A DNA stretch of 64,000 nt, taken from contig JAQGKD010000009.1 of assembly GCA_028290285.1 (NCBI GenBank), forward strand, positions 1 to 64,000. The letters are read 5' to 3'. The position numbers were made by a program, and so were the translations under genes. The notes beneath the pieces were generated by a model. It had not been told where the DNA came from. It was given only the letters and a program-made list of their open reading frames with translations, and did no database searches. This DNA comes from Hyphomicrobiales bacterium (GTDB taxonomy: Bacteria > Pseudomonadota > Alphaproteobacteria > Rhizobiales > Beijerinckiaceae). Below are positions 19,936 through 29,160 of the stretch, in pieces (positions within the stretch are counted from its first letter, which is position 1; every line of letters starts with the position of its first letter).

Positions 19936-20406
19936 TCAGGCCACCATGACGCGGCGCGGCGCGGGTCCGCCGATCGCATCTTCCAGGCGCTCCTGCGTGG
20001 CGCGCAACTCCTGGATCGCGATCTCGATGTCTGCCCGCTGGCGCTCGAGCATGGCAATCTGATCGAGCACCTGCGCGGGGGCGAGCGTCAGCTTCAGGTC
20101 CTGGACGGGATCTCCGCCATTCTCGAGCATGGCGCGGATTTCCGTCAGGGTGAATCCGAGTTGCTTGCCCTTCAGGATCAGTTCGAGCCGCGCGCGCGCG
20201 TGGATGTCGTAAAGACGCGCCATACCGCGGCGGACAGGCTGAAGGAGCTGGCGCTCCTCGTAAAAGCGCAAGGCGCGCAGGCTCACGCCGTAAGTGCGCG
20301 CAATATCTCCGATCGTAACGAATTCGGCCTCCGCCGCGGAATGCTCGGCATCATGGGCTGCACGTTGATCGAGAGGAGCGGACGACAAATTGTCCTGAAT
20401 CAGCAT
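19936..20406 (-). CDS. MerR family transcriptional regulator
   Basis: A regulator of about 156 residues. The winged-helix domain is plain: FVTIGDIARTYGVSLRALRF then YEERQLLQPVRRG and ARLYDIHARARLELI, followed by the GFTLTEIRAML helix and a C-terminal coiled coil (LDQIAMLERQRADIEIAIQE) for dimerisation. There are no cysteines in the effector end, so a metal-sensor role is unlikely. Position immediately upstream of a beta-oxidation operon on the same strand suggests it controls fatty acid or acyl-CoA degradation. The ATG at 20406 has a GAGGTGG ribosome site; an in-frame ATG at 20424 is an alternative. Confidence 0.85.
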   Translation of the reverse strand: MLIQDNLSSAPLDQRAAHDAEHSAAEAEFVTIGDIARTYGVSLRALRFYEERQLLQPVRRGMARLYDIHARARLELILKGKQLGFTLTEIRAMLENGGDPVQDLKLTLAPAQVLDQIAMLERQRADIEIAIQELRATQERLEDAIGGPAPRRVMVA

Positions 20407-20702
20407 AACCACCTCGTCAGACATATGAAAAACCGGAATGTTGCACCCTCGCGGGTGCGTCGCTGGAAATATCAACGAAGCTGATTAGAAGCTGAGTCGC
20501 TGCCGTTTGCAACTAGAGATTGCAGAATTATTAAGATTACAACCGCATCTCACCCCTGCGGGATGTGCCAAAAATGATCAGTCTTAACGGGCTGTTTACC
20601 CAGTTTGCAGGAGAGTTGCCCAAGGCGGTGCCTCGGTGATTCTCCTGGATCGAACGACGCGCGCCCCTTTGCAATGAGGGCCTTGAGCCCGTGGACGTGA
20701 CA

Positions 20703-23700
20703 ATGAACAAGTCGGTTCCCTGGAGCATCAAAGGCGTCGGCTTCGACGTGCGCGAAGCTGCGAAAGACGCTGCGCAACGCGCGGGGATGACGCTTGGGGA
20801 GTGGCTTCACAGCGTCATCGCAGAGAGCGCCTCGGATTCCGGCGTGGAGTTCGGCGAAATCGACGAGGAAGACCAGCTCGAGGCAGTGACAGCCCGGCTC
20901 GCACGCCTGAGCGAATTCGACGATCCAAGGCCCGCACGGCGGTCTGCCAGACCCGTCGCGAACGTTCGTAAAGTAGGGCGGGAAGCCCGTTTCGAGGCAG
21001 GTTCTTCCATCAGCGACGACGAAGATTCTCCGCCGCAACGCCGGCGCGCCGAAACCCGCCGCGCAACGCCCCGCGTTGAGACGACACGCGAAACCCGGCC
21101 CAGGATGCGTCTGCCCGAAGCACGTTCCGAGCATCTTCTCGACGAAGCCGTCGAGATGTTCGAAAGCCGCCATCGGCAGCAGGCGGAGCGCACGGAAGAC
21201 GCCCTTTCGAAGGTTGCGCGGCGTCTCGCCGAGATCGAGGGCCACATCTCACAGCGCGACGAATCCTCCCATTTGCGCCCTCTGCGCTCGGCCATGGCCA
21301 GCCTTGAAGAACGCGTCGAGCAGATCGCCCGACGCAAGGAGCCTGCGGCGAAGAACGAACAGGCGCTGGCGGAAATCGAAAGCCAGCTGTCACGGCTCGC
21401 GGACCGCCTGCCGCGTGAGTCCAGCGCGCCCGAGCCCGTCGCGGCGACGAAGGCAGCCGCCGGCGACGAGCACCTGCGCCGCATCGAGGACAAGCTCAAC
21501 CTGCTGATTTCGTCGCTCGACGCTCCCAGCGAAGTTGTCTTTCCGGCCGGACGGAACGCAAAGCCGGGACCAATTACGGAAGACGGGCCGGCCTCCAGCG
21601 CCATCTCCGAAATCATGCGGCGGCAGAAGTCGCTCGACCGCACGCACGGCTTCGATCCGCAGCAGGGCCTTGCGCCCGCACCGGTTCCGTCGGCGCGCGA
21701 TCCGCTTGCAATGCCCGCCTACGCCACCGCGCCCATGCAGGCGGCGGAGAGCGACGGGATGCAGGCAGCCCTGCATCAGGGCATGACCTCGCTCGCCGAA
21801 CAGTTGCAGAGCCTGCGTCACGAATCCGCGCAGCGCGACGAACGGCGCAAGGCCGAGGCCGCCCGCGTCGCTCATCCAGATCTCGATTTCCTGCGCCACC
21901 AGCTCGCCGAAATCTCGCGCGCCATCGGGCTGCTTGCGCAGCGCGGCACCTCGCCGGGCCTGGAAGAGGCTGTCCATGCGCTTGTCGTCCGTATCGACGA
22001 GTCGCGTCGCAACGGCGTGCAGGATGGCGCGCTGGCCCCCATCGAAGGCGTGCTGAACGAGATCCGCCATTCGCTGGCAGCCTCCTCGCCCCATGCCATC
22101 GCCGAGGCGATGCGTGAGGAGCTGCGCCGCCTGCACCAGAAGATCGACGCGATGACCGCGACCGGCTTCGACCGGTCGGGCTTCGAAAAGCTGAAGCGCC
22201 AGACCGACGAAATCGGGCGCATGCTGTCGGACGTTCTAGCCCGGCCCATGTCGACCGAAGGCCTGGAACGGCAGATAGCCGGACTGAGCGAGCGCGTCGA
22301 CCAGCTCGCGGCACGCCCGGATGCGCTCTCGTCCTATCTCGTCGAGACACTCGACTCGATCAGGGATTCAATCGATCGCGTCGACTCAAACCCTGCGCTG
22401 CGCGACGTCGAAAGGCGCGTGGCGGACCTGACTGCGCGTTCGGGCCAGATGCCCGCCTCGCTCGTCGAGATGCTCGAAGAGATGCGTTATTCCATCGACA
22501 GCGTCGCTGCAAACCCGGCGCTGCGGGCCGTCCAGGCGCAGATCTCGGAACTCGCAGCCAAGTCTGGCGACCTGCCGCATCGTCTGGTGGAAACGCTGAC
22601 GGACCTTCGCCAGTCGATTGAGAAGGTTGCGGCAAATCCGGGGCTTCGTGCAATCGAAGCGCAGGTTGCAAATCTCGCATCGCGCACCGGCGAGATGCCT
22701 GACCATCTCGTCGAGACCCTGTCCCAGATCCGCCAGTCGATTGACAGGATGGCGGCCAATGCCGGGTTGCGCGCTGCCGAGGGCGATGCACGCTCCCTTG
22801 CCCCGCACGCCACGGCCCTGCCCGAGCACCTGACGGAAACGCTCGGTGAAATGCGTCAGTCGATCGAACGCATGGCGCACCAGCCGGCTTTGCGCGCGCT
22901 CGAATCGCATGTCTCGCAACTCGCGCACAAAATCGATGCAGCCATCGCCCAGCCGCGTCCGGCGTGGGATGAAAGCGCCACGGGCGATACGCAGAAAATC
23001 TACAGCCGAATTTCCGACCTGCACGATGTGCTGATGTCGCGACTCGACAAATCGAACGCCGATCCAGCCCTTCCCGCCTTTGGCGAGCAGATCGCCGCAT
23101 TGTCCCAGCGGATCGACAGCGTTCATCGCGCGGTCGTTCGCCAGCGCGAGACGGAAAACGCAGCGCCCCCGCCGCGCGACGAACGGCTGGAGGAAATGGT
23201 GGGCCAGCTCGCCGCGAAGATCGAGCGGGTGAGTGCCGGAAATCATGACACGCGCGCCCTTCAGGCACTCGAAAACCAGGTCATGCGCCTTGCCGAACGG
23301 CTGGAGCGCTCGGGTGAATCGAGCGAAGCCATCAGCGCGCTCGAACGCACCATGGCCGATCTGTTCGGGCAGCTCGAAGAGACGCGCAACGCGGCCATTG
23401 ATGCGGCCGAAGCCGCGGCGCGCGACGCCGTTCGTGACACAGCCCTGGCGCCCACAGCCGCCAGCGGCATCGCGCCCGACGTCATCGTTCGAGAAATTTC
23501 GGACCTGCGCACGATGCAGGACCAGTCTGACAGGCGCACGCATTCCACGCTGACAGCCGTTCACGAAACCCTGGAAAAGGTCGTCGATCGCCTGGCGCTC
23601 CTTGAAGACGATATCGGCGGATTGCGGGCGCAGGACATGCACGCTGAGGTACCGCTGGCGGCGGGCCCCATGCCGACTTTCGAGGCAGCGCGTCCGGCGC

Positions 23701-25214
23701 GCGAAGGTCTGGCCAACGAGACGCCCTCCCGTGCCGCCAACATCGACCCGGCAAGCATGCGTCCCGAGCGGCGACCCGTCGCCGATGCCGCGCCGAAGGT
23801 CCAAGTTGCCGCGCCTGCGGCAGCGCCCGCCTCCACCGATGCGGATGACATCCTGATCGAACCGGGCTCCGGCTTTTCGCCCACGCCGCGGCGCGGCTCC
23901 GCCCAGCACGAGGCGGATTTAGATCCGACCAATGGTCACAGCGATCTCGCGATGCCGATGGGCAACGAGCCCAAGGTCGCCCAGGCCAGTTTCATCGCAG
24001 CCGCGAGACGCGCCGCGCACACCACGGGGCAAAGCGCATCCGAGGCCCCCAGCAGGATCGGGCGCGTCGCGTCCTCGGTCGAGGCCGCACTGAACGACGC
24101 GCGGTCCCGCGCCCGGGCCGCGGCGAGCGCAACCGACGAAACCGCCGAGCCGGGCGTCAAATCCCCTGGTGGGATGGCGCTTCTGAAGGGAAAGGCGCGT
24201 CCGATCCTGATCAGCCTCGCAGGTCTCGTCCTGCTGATCGGCGCGCTTCAGGTTGCCCGTTCGCTGACGGACCACTCGGGCGGCGAGCAGCCTATGGTCG
24301 AGTCGCAGCCCAAGCTTTCGCAGGGTCCATCGACCTCGCCCTCCGCGCAGCCTGCCGGCAAGGCAGAAGTCGTCAACGCACCGGCGGCCCGAGCCGAGAA
24401 GCGCGCCGACATGATGCTCTCGCCCGAGCCCATGACCAGCCGGCAGCAGGCCGAACAGACGAGCGACCCCGTGGTGGTGAGCTCCATTCCCAAGCCGCCG
24501 GTGAAGACCGCGGCGCTCGCCGATCTGGCCAATGCCGGCAACGCCGATGCGCAGTACGAGCTGGCCGCACGCTATATCGACGGGCGCGACATGCCGCGCG
24601 ACCCCGCGATGGCAGTGCAATGGTTCCGCAAGGCTGCGGAGAAGAACAGCGCGCCTGCGCAATATCGGCTCGGTGCTCTCTATGAAAAAGGAATCGGCGT
24701 CACGCGGTCCTCCAAGGACGCGGCGATCTGGTATCGCAAGGCCGCGGATGCCGGGAACGTGCGCGCCATGCACAACCTGGCCGTGCTGATGGCCGACGGC
24801 GTCGACGGCAAACCCGACTATTCGCTGGCCGCTTCCTGGTTCCAGAACGCCGCCGAGCACGGCGTGCGCGACAGCCAGTACAATCTGGCGATTCTCTATG
24901 CGCGCGGCCTCGGCGTCGAACAGGATCTCACGAAATCCTACAAGTGGCTGGCGCTCGCCGCCGCGCAGGGCGACACGGATGCGCTCAAGAAGCGCGACGA
25001 GGTGGCTGCGCGCCTCCAGCCGCGCCAGCTCGCCGAGGCCAAGGTCGCGGCGGACACATTCGCGCTCCAGGCACCGGTCGCCTCGGCCAACGAAGCCTCG
25101 ATCGATGCCTTGCTGAGCGCCCCCCGGGCGGATGGCCGGCCGGTTTCCGCGACGCCGCCGGCATCGGCGCCGCGGAGCGGCTCAAAGGCGACGGACCGCG
25201 TTTCATCGCTCTGA
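20703..25214 (+). CDS. podJ: PodJ-like polar localisation protein with Sel1 repeats
   Basis: A 1503-residue protein of the PodJL type, a polar organiser in alphaproteobacteria. The N-terminus (WSIKGVGFDVREAAKDAAQRAGMTLGEWL) matches the conserved start of these proteins. Residues of about 100-950 are cytoplasmic and coiled-coil rich, with a 41-residue tandem repeat. One membrane segment follows near residue 1165 (PILISLAGLVLLIGALQVA), and the C-terminus, presumably periplasmic, carries about four Sel1 repeats (NADAQYELAARYIDGRDMPR and following) that bind partners or peptidoglycan-related factors. Length is larger than Caulobacter PodJ (974 aa). A GTG at 20691 is an alternative start. Symbol by architecture; orthology not tested. 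Confidence 0.85.
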   Translation: MNKSVPWSIKGVGFDVREAAKDAAQRAGMTLGEWLHSVIAESASDSGVEFGEIDEEDQLEAVTARLARLSEFDDPRPARRSARPVANVRKVGREARFEAGSSISDDEDSPPQRRRAETRRATPRVETTRETRPRMRLPEARSEHLLDEAVEMFESRHRQQAERTEDALSKVARRLAEIEGHISQRDESSHLRPLRSAMASLEERVEQIARRKEPAAKNEQALAEIESQLSRLADRLPRESSAPEPVAATKAAAGDEHLRRIEDKLNLLISSLDAPSEVVFPAGRNAKPGPITEDGPASSAISEIMRRQKSLDRTHGFDPQQGLAPAPVPSARDPLAMPAYATAPMQAAESDGMQAALHQGMTSLAEQLQSLRHESAQRDERRKAEAARVAHPDLDFLRHQLAEISRAIGLLAQRGTSPGLEEAVHALVVRIDESRRNGVQDGALAPIEGVLNEIRHSLAASSPHAIAEAMREELRRLHQKIDAMTATGFDRSGFEKLKRQTDEIGRMLSDVLARPMSTEGLERQIAGLSERVDQLAARPDALSSYLVETLDSIRDSIDRVDSNPALRDVERRVADLTARSGQMPASLVEMLEEMRYSIDSVAANPALRAVQAQISELAAKSGDLPHRLVETLTDLRQSIEKVAANPGLRAIEAQVANLASRTGEMPDHLVETLSQIRQSIDRMAANAGLRAAEGDARSLAPHATALPEHLTETLGEMRQSIERMAHQPALRALESHVSQLAHKIDAAIAQPRPAWDESATGDTQKIYSRISDLHDVLMSRLDKSNADPALPAFGEQIAALSQRIDSVHRAVVRQRETENAAPPPRDERLEEMVGQLAAKIERVSAGNHDTRALQALENQVMRLAERLERSGESSEAISALERTMADLFGQLEETRNAAIDAAEAAARDAVRDTALAPTAASGIAPDVIVREISDLRTMQDQSDRRTHSTLTAVHETLEKVVDRLALLEDDIGGLRAQDMHAEVPLAAGPMPTFEAARPAREGLANETPSRAANIDPASMRPERRPVADAAPKVQVAAPAAAPASTDADDILIEPGSGFSPTPRRGSAQHEADLDPTNGHSDLAMPMGNEPKVAQASFIAAARRAAHTTGQSASEAPSRIGRVASSVEAALNDARSRARAAASATDETAEPGVKSPGGMALLKGKARPILISLAGLVLLIGALQVARSLTDHSGGEQPMVESQPKLSQGPSTSPSAQPAGKAEVVNAPAARAEKRADMMLSPEPMTSRQQAEQTSDPVVVSSIPKPPVKTAALADLANAGNADAQYELAARYIDGRDMPRDPAMAVQWFRKAAEKNSAPAQYRLGALYEKGIGVTRSSKDAAIWYRKAADAGNVRAMHNLAVLMADGVDGKPDYSLAASWFQNAAEHGVRDSQYNLAILYARGLGVEQDLTKSYKWLALAAAQGDTDALKKRDEVAARLQPRQLAEAKVAADTFALQAPVASANEASIDALLSAPRADGRPVSATPPASAPRSGSKATDRVSSL
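22338..22940 (+). repeat. 123-bp in-frame tandem repeat in the podJ-like gene
   Basis: Units begin at 22338, 22461, 22584, 22707 and 22830, exactly 123 bp (41 codons) apart; the fifth is incomplete. Each unit begins LVETL or a variant, followed by a SID/SIE-containing stretch and NPALR. The units have diverged in sequence while keeping exact length. Confidence 0.85.
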
Positions 25215-25278
25215 ACTGGCGCTGCGACCCGATAGGCCTATGTTCAGGTAACGCCGGCGTCAGCGAGACGATTGATCC

Positions 25279-25791
25279 ATGACCATCATGTCCGACAAAC
25301 CCCTCGGCGAGGATCGCGCGATCCCCGTCTCCGCGCTGCTGCTGGGCGTGGGCGGCCTGATTCCATTCTTCGGGCTCACGGCGGTGCAGATCTTCGCGCA
25401 GGACGACATGACGCGCGAGCGGGCGGTGACCGCGCTGATCTTCTACGCGGCTTCGATCCTGTCGTTTCTGGGCGGAATCGGCTGGGGGCTCGCCATGCGC
25501 GAGCGCGATCCCATGCAGCGCGGGCTATCCTTCGGCGTGAGTATCGTACCGTCGCTGATCGCCTGGGCGGCGGCGTTCGTGAATGTGCAGAACCTCGCCT
25601 TTTCCCTCGGCATCCTCGCCGCGGCCTTCCTCGTGCAATGGGCCTGGGACGCGCATCTCGTGCATTCGGCGCGCGCGCCGCGCTGGTTCGGCGCGTTGCG
25701 GCTGGGCCTGACGCTCGCGGTCCTGCTGGCGCTGACCGCCACATGGCTCTGGCGGCCCGTGCTCGAGGGCACCGGCGGACTCGTGCTTTAG
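25279..25791 (+). CDS. DUF3429 domain membrane protein
   Basis: A 170-residue inner-membrane protein with five predicted hydrophobic segments (ALLLGVGGLIPFFGLTAVQI, ALIFYAASILSFLGGIGWGL, GVSIVPSLIAWAAAFV, LAFSLGILAAAFLVQWAWD, LRLGLTLAVLLALTATWLW). The SFLGGIxWG motif is characteristic of the DUF3429 family, whose function is unknown. It stands 64 bp after the podJ-like gene, with the stop 1 bp from the stop of the convergent phosphoesterase gene. The ATG at 25279 has an in-frame ATG four codons later. Confidence 0.8.
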   Translation: MTIMSDKPLGEDRAIPVSALLLGVGGLIPFFGLTAVQIFAQDDMTRERAVTALIFYAASILSFLGGIGWGLAMRERDPMQRGLSFGVSIVPSLIAWAAAFVNVQNLAFSLGILAAAFLVQWAWDAHLVHSARAPRWFGALRLGLTLAVLLALTATWLWRPVLEGTGGLVL

Positions 25792-25792
25792 G

Positions 25793-26542
25793 TCAGTCGC
25801 CGTGGCAATGATGATCGGCGACGGCGTAGACCCTGTCGCGTCCGAGCACATGAGCGCGCGGCGCACGCCCACCGAACAGCCGCGCAAAGGCGGCATCGCG
25901 CAGATTGAGCCCTCCCGCGAAGGCGCCGAAGGCGGGCATGACGCAACGCTCCCCGTCGCTGGCAAAGCACCGCCTGCGCAGGCTGCCTCGTGGCGTGACG
26001 ACGCGCGCCACGGGATGCAGATGGCCGGAAATCTCTCCGCGTGCCACCCCTTGTGTCGGCTCATGCCTGAAAACGATGGCGCCGAGACTGAATGTCTCAA
26101 GCGCCTGACCGCCGAGATCGCGCGGCGGGTCTGGGTCGTGGTTGCCAGCGATCCAGATCCAGTCCCTGCCCGCCTGCAAGGCACGCAGCATGTCGCGGTC
26201 GGCGTAATGGATACGCTCGGCGGCGCGGCGATCATGGAAGGAATCGCCGAGCGCGATGACGGTGCGCGGGCGATATCGTGCAACCAGAGCCGTCACCCGG
26301 GCCAGCGTCGCCGCCGTGTCGTAGGGAGGCAGGAAGACGCGGCGCGTGGCGTAGCTCGACCCTTTTTCGAGATGCAGGTCAGCCAGCACGAGCAGGCCGT
26401 CGGACTCGAGGAAGAGCGCGCCCGCCGCATCCGCCATGAAGCTCACGCCGGCAATCTCGATGCTGTCGGGAGACAGTACGGGTACCAGGGTCGCCGTCGT
26501 CCTTGTCGTCGTCCCTTCCATGCTGCCGCCTGTTCCCCTCAC
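25793..26542 (-). CDS. pdeM: Ligase-associated metallophosphoesterase PdeM
   Basis: A calcineurin-like metallophosphoesterase of 249 residues, of the ligase-associated DNA damage response type. Metal ligands are in LADLHLEKG (Asp55, His57), ALGDSFHD, AGNHDPDP and the C-terminal SGHLHPVAR. These proteins are encoded with an Lhr-like helicase, an MBL exonuclease and an ATP-dependent DNA ligase, and are predicted to trim nucleic-acid ends. Its start overlaps the helicase stop by 4 bp (ATGA), so the two are translationally coupled. The ligase and exonuclease are not adjacent but lie 10 kb to the right. Confidence 0.9.
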   Translation of the reverse strand: MRGTGGSMEGTTTRTTATLVPVLSPDSIEIAGVSFMADAAGALFLESDGLLVLADLHLEKGSSYATRRVFLPPYDTAATLARVTALVARYRPRTVIALGDSFHDRRAAERIHYADRDMLRALQAGRDWIWIAGNHDPDPPRDLGGQALETFSLGAIVFRHEPTQGVARGEISGHLHPVARVVTPRGSLRRRCFASDGERCVMPAFGAFAGGLNLRDAAFARLFGGRAPRAHVLGRDRVYAVADHHCHGD

Positions 26543-29151
26543 GACGCTTCCTCAATCAAGGACTGCGCGGCCTCGGCCAGAATTTCGTCCTGCGCCTCGC
26601 CATAGACCGGCTCGCGGCCGATTTCCAGCATGACCGGAACAGCCAGTGGCGAGACGCGGTCGAGATCCCTGTGGATGATTCGCCCCTGTATGCGCGCCAG
26701 CATATCGCTCAGCCTGACGAGGTCGAGGAGACCCGTCGCCGCATCGTCGCGGGCGGCGCGCAGAAGGATGTGGTCGGGCTGGTGGCGGCGCAGCACATCG
26801 TAGACGAGATCGGTCGACATGGTGACCTGACGCCCGCTCTTCTCCTTGCCTGGGAAGCGGCGTTCGATCAGGCCGGAAATGACGGCACATTGGCGGAAGG
26901 TGCGCTTCATCAGAGCCGATTCCTGCAGCCATTCCTCCAGATCGTCGCCCAGCATATCCTGCGCGAAGAGCTCGTCCATGGACACAAGCCCCTTCGTGGC
27001 GCGCGTGCCGACATCGGTGACGCTCCACACGGCGAGCGCATATTCATTGGCGACGAAGCCCATCGGCTTCAGTCCAAGGCGCTCCATACGTCGCGTGAGC
27101 AGCATGCCGAGCGTCTGGTGCGCCAGCCGCCCCTCGAACGGGTAGGCGACGAGATAATGGCGCCCGCCACGCGGGAAAGTCTCGACGAGAAGATCGCTGG
27201 CCGAGGGCACAAGTGAGCGATGCGCCTGCAATTCGAGCCATTCGGACACCTGCACAGGCAAGCGCTTCCACAATTTCGGGTCGGACAGGATGCGGCGCAC
27301 GCGGTCGGCGAGATAAGTGGAGAGCGGGAACTTTCCGCCCGCGTAGGACGGCACTTTCGGCGTGTCGCTGCGGGCGCGCGACACCAGCGCTTCGCTTTCG
27401 ACGATGCCTTGCAGCGCAAGTATTTCTCCCCCGAAGAGAAAGGTGTCGCCGGGGGCCAGCGTCTCCAGGAAATATTCCTCGATCTCACCCAGCACGCGGC
27501 CGCCGCGCCGCAGCGGGCCTGTGTAGACGGCGCTCGACCCCGCGCCCGGAGCGAGGCGCGTCGGGGCGTAGAGCGTGCCGAAGCGGCTGGGTTTCGATGC
27601 GACTGGGGCCGCGCGCTGCGCCCGCCCCTGCACGAGACGCACCTTCAGCATGTCGGCCTCGACGATGGTGCCGACATTCATCCGATAGGCCTGCGCCACA
27701 GCGGGATTCGAGATGCGCCAGAGTCCGTCGCGGTTGAGGCGGATCTTGGCGAAGCGGTCGTAGGTGCGCAGCGCATAGCCGCCTGTCGCCACGAAATCGA
27801 GCGCGTCGCCGAAGGTCTCGCGGTCCAGCTGCGCATAGGGTTCGGCGCTACGAATTTCATCATAGAGCGCAGCGGCGTCGAAGGGCGACGCGCAGGCCAT
27901 GCCCAGGATGTGCTGGCATAAAACATCCAGCGCGCCGCTCCGGGCGGGCGGCGTATCCTGCGCACCTTCGCGCGCCGCATCGATGGCGGCGCGGCATTCC
28001 AGAACCTCGAAGCGGTTGGAGGGCACGAGGATCGCGCGCGAGGGTTCGTCGAGCCGGTGGTTGGCGCGGCCGATGCGCTGCGTGAGACGGCTCGCGCCTT
28101 TGGGCGCACCGACATTGATGACGAGATCGACAGCGCCCCAGTCGATGCCGAGATCGAGCGTCGAGGTGCAGACGACGGCTTTCAACCGGCCCGCCGCCAT
28201 GGCCTCCTCGACCCGGCGGCGCTGGCTCGCATCGAGCGAGCCGTGATGCAGGGCGATGGGCAGGTTGTCGTCGTTGATGCGCCAGAGATGCTGGAAGATC
28301 GCTTCGGCCTGCGCGCGCGTGTTGACGAAGATCAGCGCCGTCTGCGCCGTCTTGATCTGCGCATAGATCTCGCCGATCGCATGGCCGGCGCCGTGCCCCG
28401 ACCAGGGCAGGCGCTCGCGCGTGTCGAGCATGGAGAGATCGGCCGCCGCGCCCGGCGGCGCGGTCACGAGGGCAGCCATGCGGGGCTCGCCGTCCTGCGC
28501 GACCAGATAGCGGCGCAACTCATCGGGATCGCGCACGGTGGCGGACAGACCGACAGCGGTCATGCCCGGCGCGATGGAGCGCAGGCGGGCGAGATCGAGC
28601 GCGAGAAGATCGCCGCGCTTCGAGGTGACCATGGCGTGCAACTCATCGAGCACCACGCGGCGCACCGTCGCGAACACGGTATGCGAATCGGGGCTCGCCA
28701 GCAGCAGGGCCAATTGCTCCGGCGTCGTCAGAAGGATCTGCGGCGGATCGCGGCGCTGCCTCTGGCGTTTTGAGGCCGAGGTGTCTCCGGTGCGCGTCTC
28801 GATGCGCAGGCGCAGGTTCATCTCGGCGGCCGGGATTTCCAGATTGCGCGCGACATCGACGGCGAGCGCCTTCAACGGCGAGATGTAAAGCGTATGCAGA
28901 CCGGGGCCGCCGGGGGCGTTGCGCGGCGCACTTGCCATCGCCGCCAGCTCGACGAGCGAGGGCAGGAAGCCCGCGAGTGTCTTGCCCGCGCCGGTGGGGG
29001 CGACGAGAAGCGCGCTCTCGCCAGCCTGCGCGCGGGCGAGGAGCGACAATTGATGCTCGCGCGGAGCCCAGCCGCGTGTCGCGAACCAATCCGCAAAAAG
29101 GGGAGGCAGTGAGGCGGGAGGCGCGGCGGCGGCTTTCTTGGGTTTCGGCAC
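26539..29151 (-). CDS. Ligase-associated Lhr-like DEXH-box helicase
   Basis: A superfamily 2 helicase of 870 residues. The N-terminus has Walker A APTGAGKT (51-58), the motif Ia region YISPLKALAVDV, Walker B DELH (169-172), and motif III GLSATVRDP. The second RecA domain shows VNTRAQAEAIFQHLWR, LHHGSLDASQRR, CTSTLDLGIDWGAVDLVI and QRIGRANHR, followed by the Lhr winged-helix and C-terminal barrel regions. The length (about 800-870) is that of the ligase-associated branch, shorter than E. coli Lhr (1538). It is preceded 9 bp upstream by a TPR methyltransferase gene and coupled to pdeM downstream. Confidence 0.94.
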   Translation of the reverse strand: MPKPKKAAAAPPASLPPLFADWFATRGWAPREHQLSLLARAQAGESALLVAPTGAGKTLAGFLPSLVELAAMASAPRNAPGGPGLHTLYISPLKALAVDVARNLEIPAAEMNLRLRIETRTGDTSASKRQRQRRDPPQILLTTPEQLALLLASPDSHTVFATVRRVVLDELHAMVTSKRGDLLALDLARLRSIAPGMTAVGLSATVRDPDELRRYLVAQDGEPRMAALVTAPPGAAADLSMLDTRERLPWSGHGAGHAIGEIYAQIKTAQTALIFVNTRAQAEAIFQHLWRINDDNLPIALHHGSLDASQRRRVEEAMAAGRLKAVVCTSTLDLGIDWGAVDLVINVGAPKGASRLTQRIGRANHRLDEPSRAILVPSNRFEVLECRAAIDAAREGAQDTPPARSGALDVLCQHILGMACASPFDAAALYDEIRSAEPYAQLDRETFGDALDFVATGGYALRTYDRFAKIRLNRDGLWRISNPAVAQAYRMNVGTIVEADMLKVRLVQGRAQRAAPVASKPSRFGTLYAPTRLAPGAGSSAVYTGPLRRGGRVLGEIEEYFLETLAPGDTFLFGGEILALQGIVESEALVSRARSDTPKVPSYAGGKFPLSTYLADRVRRILSDPKLWKRLPVQVSEWLELQAHRSLVPSASDLLVETFPRGGRHYLVAYPFEGRLAHQTLGMLLTRRMERLGLKPMGFVANEYALAVWSVTDVGTRATKGLVSMDELFAQDMLGDDLEEWLQESALMKRTFRQCAVISGLIERRFPGKEKSGRQVTMSTDLVYDVLRRHQPDHILLRAARDDAATGLLDLVRLSDMLARIQGRIIHRDLDRVSPLAVPVMLEIGREPVYGEAQDEILAEAAQSLIEEAS

Positions 29152-29160
29152 CCGCTGAAA

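Noticed and set aside
22386-23909. Minus-strand frame of 507 codons
   Set aside because: Its apparent repeats are the mirror of the 41-codon repeat of the podJ-like gene on the other strand.
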